Of a stretch of 64,000 nucleotides of DNA, positions 63,734-64,000 are shown in pieces (position 1 is the stretch's first letter; each line of letters starts with the position of its first letter). A program made the translations under genes and the position numbers. This stretch comes from Bemisia tabaci (lineage: Eukaryota; Arthropoda; Insecta; Hemiptera; Aleyrodidae). The stretch lies in the NCBI RefSeq assembly GCF_918797505.1, contig NC_092801.1:10416001-10480000 (forward strand). The letters run 5' to 3'. Under the pieces are notes generated by a model that did not search any database, was not told where the DNA came from, and was given only the letters and a program-made list of their open reading frames with translations.

Positions 63734-64000
63734 GACTGGATTGCCACAAAATTTAAAAAACGAATTCCCTGATATTTCCCTAATTTTACTGACACTTTTG
63801 AGTAAAATTCCTCGACGAATGAAATTAAGTCATAAGGCCAAAAATGCATAATTTGAAATAGTTCCTGGGCAAAATTTGTTTTCCTAACCGCACATCCACT
63901 GTGGAAAGCTAATAAAGGTAAATTTAAAAAACTTTTCCTGACACTTTCATCATTTTCCCTGATTTTTTAAAATTCCCTGACATTTCTCGGTTTCCGTGAC
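63734..64000. repeat. Family C element, cut by the window end
   Basis: GGATTGCCACAAAATTTAAA followed by TTCCCTGA units and CTGACATTTCTCGGTTTCC. A family V arm (GAGCCAGAAGCTGTAGTTTC) precedes it at about 63600-63715. Confidence 0.75.

Noticed and set aside
1..64000. Autonomous transposase or reverse transcriptase gene
   Set aside because: No frame shows DDE/DDD, hAT dimerisation, RT or endonuclease motifs, and none is long enough.

Overview
This window looks like animal nuclear DNA, most probably from an insect. It is A+T-rich with scattered CpG-rich islands, it has GT-AG-bounded coding fragments and no long open frames, it carries a tRNA-headed SINE, and it is packed with short inverted-repeat DNA transposons. 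The one confident protein-coding piece is a 49-codon exon on the minus strand (7592-7738). It matches the N-terminal region of Lst2 (lateral signaling target protein 2, ZFYVE28 family) and closely resembles insect versions. A whitefly-like hemipteran would fit the density of small elements, but I cannot prove the species from sequence alone. Everything else is best read as intron or intergenic DNA.

Layout. 0-7 kb: fold-back elements, a 242-bp tandem array built on an ATCGAT-rich palindrome, and a 66-base poly(A). 7.4-9.3 kb: the Lst2 exon, a SINE with target duplication in its upstream intron, and a TA-flanked element. 9.5-19.8 kb: a GC-rich promoter-like patch, nested elements, a clean hAT-type element, and a 129-bp tandem array. 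19.8-31 kb: more elements, the first of two MULE-like copies, and 165-bp and 175/176-bp tandem arrays. 31-35.3 kb: a near-identical inverted duplication about 1.3 kb apart, a perfect 52-bp-arm hairpin, and two poly(A)-tailed insertions with target duplications. 35.5-39.6 kb: a deep nest with elements inserted inside elements, including a 2.3-kb one. 40.6-42.3 kb: a 1.6-kb palindrome. 47.5-49.3 kb: a long element whose ends match a MITE family and whose interior carries a decayed reading frame resembling selenoprotein K. 49.5-64 kb: more of the same families, a 271/285-bp tandem array, and two candidate minus-strand exons.

No transposase or reverse transcriptase is visible, so all of these elements are non-autonomous here. 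At least fifteen repeat families occur. Where the flanks can be read, the target duplications separate them into mechanistic groups: 2 bp (CACTG-ended), 8 bp (hAT-like), 9 bp (MULE-like), TTAA (piggyBac-like), TA (Tc1/mariner-like), and 10-13 bp (L1/SINE-type retroposition). Most longer reading frames in the window are simply translations of these palindromes. Three weak minus-strand exon candidates (63320-63433, 52480-52522, 27417-27598) have mutually compatible splice phases and could belong to one gene with very long introns. I could not name that gene.
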